A stretch of 16,731 nucleotides of DNA from an uncultured Oscillospiraceae bacterium (GTDB lineage Bacteria; Bacillota; Clostridia; Oscillospirales; Oscillospiraceae): positions 1-16,731 of the forward strand of contig CANRNA010000014.1 in assembly GCA_947631805.1 (NCBI GenBank), given 5' to 3'. Positions 14,229 to 16,731 of this stretch are shown piece by piece. The translations under genes and the position numbers were made by a program. Every line of letters begins with the position of its first letter. The first letter of the stretch is position 1. The notes beneath the pieces are model-generated. The model was not told the DNA's origin. It was given only the letters and a program-made list of their open reading frames with translations, and ran no database searches.

Positions 14229-15161
14229 TCAAACCCAGGCGGCAAACTCCTCATCGGTGCACTTGACGTAGTGGGTGCCCTCTACCAGGTGGTTCGTGCC
14301 CTTGTCGTAGTCGATGCCGGAGGTCTTGTAGTCATAGCCCTCCGCCACCCGCTGCTTCTCCACCACCGGGTTGGGGGCCGGTATGGCGGACAGGAGGCTC
14401 CTGGTATAGGGGTGGACCGGGTGGGCGAATATCTCGTCCGTGGTGCCCGTCTCCAGAAGGTGGCCTAAGTGGAGCACCCCGATCCGGTCGGAGATATACT
14501 TGACCATGCTCAAATCGTGGGCGATGAACAGGTAGGCCGTGCCGGTCTCCTCTTGAATGTCCTTCATCAGGTTCACCACCTGGGCCTGGATGGACACATC
14601 CAGAGCCGAGATGCACTCGTCGGCGATGATGAGCTTTGGGTTCATCACCAGGGCCCGGGCGATGCCCACCCGCTGGCGCTGGCCGCCAGAGAACTGGTGG
14701 GGATACCGGCCCGCGTGCTCCGGGGCCAGGCCCACCTTGGCCAGGATGGCCCGGACCATTTCGGAGCGCTCCGCGCTGCTCTTGCACACGTGGTGGATAT
14801 CCAGGCCCTCGGCGATGATGTCCTCCACCTTTTTCCGGGGGTTCAGAGAGGCCATGGGGTCCTGGAATATCATCTGCATCTGGGTGCGCAGGGCCCTCTG
14901 GTCCGCCGTCTTCATCTTCCCGGAGATGTCCATGCCGTTGAAGCGGATGGTCCCGGCGGTGGGGTCATACAGGCGTATGACGCTGCGGCCGATGGTGGAC
15001 TTGCCCGAGCCGGACTCCCCCACCAGGCCGTATGTCTCGCCGGGGTAGATGACGAAGTCCACGTTCTCCACGGCCTTCACGGTGAAGGTGCGGCTCACAT
15101 GGAAGTACTGCTTCAGGCCCTTCACCTGCAGGAGGGGTTCGCTGTTATAGTTCGCCGCCAT
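14229..15161 (-). CDS. oppF: Oligopeptide/dipeptide ABC transporter ATP-binding protein, OppF/DppF type
   Basis: This 310-residue ATPase couples ATP hydrolysis to peptide import together with OppD. It has Walker A GESGSGKS (K54), a Q-loop at FQDPMASLNP, the ABC signature FSGGQRQR (S158), Walker B IIADE (D181, E182), and the switch histidine in IAHDLS. The C-terminal HPYTRSLLSAIPAPNP segment is typical of peptide rather than sugar transporters. The D-loop region reads DECISALD, with Cys-Ile where Pro-Thr or Pro-Val is usual; the catalytic Glu is kept. It overlaps OppD by 17 bases and has AGGAGGAGG 9 bases before its ATG. It is the last gene of the operon. Nickel or other small ligands are possible alternatives to peptides. 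Confidence 0.94.
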   Translation of the reverse strand: MAANYNSEPLLQVKGLKQYFHVSRTFTVKAVENVDFVIYPGETYGLVGESGSGKSTIGRSVIRLYDPTAGTIRFNGMDISGKMKTADQRALRTQMQMIFQDPMASLNPRKKVEDIIAEGLDIHHVCKSSAERSEMVRAILAKVGLAPEHAGRYPHQFSGGQRQRVGIARALVMNPKLIIADECISALDVSIQAQVVNLMKDIQEETGTAYLFIAHDLSMVKYISDRIGVLHLGHLLETGTTDEIFAHPVHPYTRSLLSAIPAPNPVVEKQRVAEGYDYKTSGIDYDKGTNHLVEGTHYVKCTDEEFAAWV

Positions 15162-16239
15162 GGATGCTCGCCTCCTCCTTCATCCGCTGGATACGGGTCT
15201 TCAGCTCCGCGGGCATTTCCACCTTGGGCGCCCGGGGGTCCAAAAGCCACGTGGCCGCGTAGTGCGTGTCGGTTATCTTGAACATGGGCGGCTCCGCCTT
15301 GTCGTCCACCGCCAGGGCGTACCGGTTCCGGGGGGAGAAGGCGTCGCCGGGCTTTTCGTACAGCAGGTTCGGCGGGGAGCCGGGGATGGTGTAAAGCCGC
15401 TCGTCCGCCGTCTCCAAATCCGGCATGGCGGACAGAAGCCCCCAGGTATAGGGGTGGCGGGGGTCGTAGAATATCTCGTTGATGGTGCCCTTCTCCACGA
15501 TCTTGCCCGCGTACATTACGTTTACATAATCCGCTACCTTGGCCACCACGCCCAGGTCATGGGTGATATAGATGACGGAGATGCCCCGCTCCTTTTGGAG
15601 CCTGCGGATGAGCTCGATGATCTTGGCCTGGATGGTCACGTCCAGGGCCGTGGTGGGCTCGTCGCAGATGAGAAGGTCCGGGTCGCAGGAGAGGGCGATG
15701 GCGATGACCACACGCTGGCGCATGCCGCCGGAGAGCTGGTGGGGGTAGTTCTTCATCCGCTTTTCCGGATCGTCGATGCCCACCTCCCGCAGCAGGTCGA
15801 TGGCCTTGGCCCGGGCCTCCGCCTTGGGGGTCTTATAGTGCCAGATCATGCCCTCCATGATCTGCTTGCCGATGGGCATGGTGGGGTTCAGGCTGGTCAT
15901 GGGGTCCTGGAACACCATGGCGATGCGGCGGCCGTTGATGTGGCTGCGTATCCACTTTTTGTCCTGCTTCAAGATGTCCACGCTGGCGGGCGAGCCGTCC
16001 GCCAGGTGGTGGTAGTTGAACTGGATGGTGCCGCTGTTCACGGTGGCGTTGCTGGCCAGGATGCCCATGGCCGCCTTCATGGTGACGGACTTGCCCGAGC
16101 CGGACTCCCCCACGATGGCCACGGTCTCGCCCTTATAGAGGTCTATATCCACGCCCCGTATGGCGTGGACCACCCCGGCCGTCGTCTTGAAGGAGATGTC
16201 CAGGTCCCGTATATCAATGATCTTTTCTTTTTCGTCCAT
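15145..16239 (-). CDS. oppD: Oligopeptide/dipeptide ABC transporter ATP-binding protein, OppD/DppD type
   Basis: This 364-residue ATPase is the other half of the nucleotide-binding pair. It has Walker A GESGSGKS (K50), a Q-loop at FQDPMTSLNP, the signature LSGGMRQR (S170), Walker B LLICDEPTTALD (D193, E194), and the switch histidine in ITHDLG. The C-terminal peptide-transporter segment RHPYTWGLLSAMPDL leads into IPGSPPNL. It lies 9 bases after the permease gene, and its ribosome binding site (GAGGG) overlaps that gene's TGA. Its 3' end overlaps the OppF start. The gene order permease-D-F matches standard opp/dpp operons. Confidence 0.95.
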   Translation of the reverse strand: MDEKEKIIDIRDLDISFKTTAGVVHAIRGVDIDLYKGETVAIVGESGSGKSVTMKAAMGILASNATVNSGTIQFNYHHLADGSPASVDILKQDKKWIRSHINGRRIAMVFQDPMTSLNPTMPIGKQIMEGMIWHYKTPKAEARAKAIDLLREVGIDDPEKRMKNYPHQLSGGMRQRVVIAIALSCDPDLLICDEPTTALDVTIQAKIIELIRRLQKERGISVIYITHDLGVVAKVADYVNVMYAGKIVEKGTINEIFYDPRHPYTWGLLSAMPDLETADERLYTIPGSPPNLLYEKPGDAFSPRNRYALAVDDKAEPPMFKITDTHYAATWLLDPRAPKVEMPAELKTRIQRMKEEASIHGGEL

Positions 16240-16248
16240 GGTCGGCCC

Positions 16249-16731
16249 TCACATTTCCTTCATCTTGGGGTCCAGGGCCTCCCGCAGGCCGTCGGCCACC
16301 AGGTTGAAGCTGAACATCAGCAGGGCCATGACCACCACCGGCGGGATGATCTGGAAGGGGTGGGTGGTGAAGCTGTTGTAGCCCTCGGATATCAGCGAGC
16401 CCAGGGAGCACCGGGGCACGGGGATGCCCAGGCCCACGAAGCTCAAAAAGGCCTCCGTGAAAATGGCGGTGGGGATGGAGAACATCACCTGGGTGATGAT
16501 GGGCCCTATGATGTTGGGCAGTATCTCCTTGAAGATGATGAAGAACTTGCCCGCGCCCAGGGTCCGGGAGGCCAGGACGAATTCCTGCTCCTTCAGCTTC
16601 AGCATCTCCGCCCGGGCTATGCGGCTCATGCCCACCCACTCGGTGAGCATCAAAGCGAAGATGATGGTGAGCATGCCCGGCTCCAGCACCAGCAGCAGCA
16701 GCGTCACGATGACGAGCCGGGGGATGCCGTT
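16249..16731 (-). CDS. oppC: Oligopeptide/dipeptide ABC transporter permease, OppC/DppC type, 5' end outside window
   Basis: The C-terminal 160 residues of an inner-membrane permease are visible. The frame stays open to the window edge, so the full protein, usually about 300 residues, begins beyond it. The segment includes hydrophobic helices and the conserved cytoplasmic EAA-type loop (ASRTLGAGKFFIIFKEILPN). The LSFVGLGIP stretch is typical of the C subunit of peptide importers. It would pair with an OppB-type permease and a peptide-binding lipoprotein encoded upstream of this window. Confidence 0.94.
   Translation of the reverse strand, partial: NGIPRLVIVTLLLLVLEPGMLTIIFALMLTEWVGMSRIARAEMLKLKEQEFVLASRTLGAGKFFIIFKEILPNIIGPIITQVMFSIPTAIFTEAFLSFVGLGIPVPRCSLGSLISEGYNSFTTHPFQIIPPVVVMALLMFSFNLVADGLREALDPKMKEM

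Overview
The window is GC-rich DNA from what looks like a Gram-positive anaerobe of the class Clostridia, perhaps an Oscillospiraceae-type gut bacterium. This is an inference. It rests on strong AGGAGG-type ribosome binding sites, sigma-A-like promoters, a YesM/YesN-type two-component system beside a sugar importer that has no ATPase of its own, and very GC-rich hairpins after genes. No rRNA, tRNA, CRISPR array, insertion sequence or phage gene was seen.

Left part (1-4456). Three plus-strand genes form one operon: the 3' part of a dihydrolipoyl dehydrogenase with a fused lipoyl domain, a 3-hydroxyisobutyrate-dehydrogenase-family enzyme, and a zinc enzyme close to threonine 3-dehydrogenase. 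A two-way terminator separates them from a convergent FadR/GntR-type repressor gene. The set suggests oxidation of a hydroxy or amino acid substrate feeding a 2-oxoacid (or acetoin-type) dehydrogenase complex whose other subunits would lie before base 1.

Gap (4457-5009). This 550-base stretch holds the repressor promoter, a strong intrinsic terminator, an unrecognised 56-residue ORF with its own ribosome binding site and a TATAAT promoter, and the hairpin that ends the next operon. Nothing was recognised between about 4889 and 4974.

Middle part (5010-12714, all minus strand). A histidine kinase and an AraC-type response regulator lie upstream of a binding protein, two CUT1 sugar permeases and a cytoplasmic GH5 glycosidase. 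An 18-base sequence occurs twice with one mismatch: in front of the kinase promoter and in front of the binding-protein gene, where it encodes the regulator's C-terminal tail. It is the best candidate for the regulator's binding site and would make the locus a self-regulated oligosaccharide uptake and hydrolysis system. A hairpin with a T tract after the binding-protein gene probably lowers transcription into the permeases.

Right part (12761-16731, minus strand). A stand-alone cytoplasmic GH29 alpha-L-fucosidase gene has a near-consensus promoter and a terminator. Before it on the same strand lies the end of an oligopeptide/dipeptide ABC operon: permease C (cut by the window end), then ATPases D and F.
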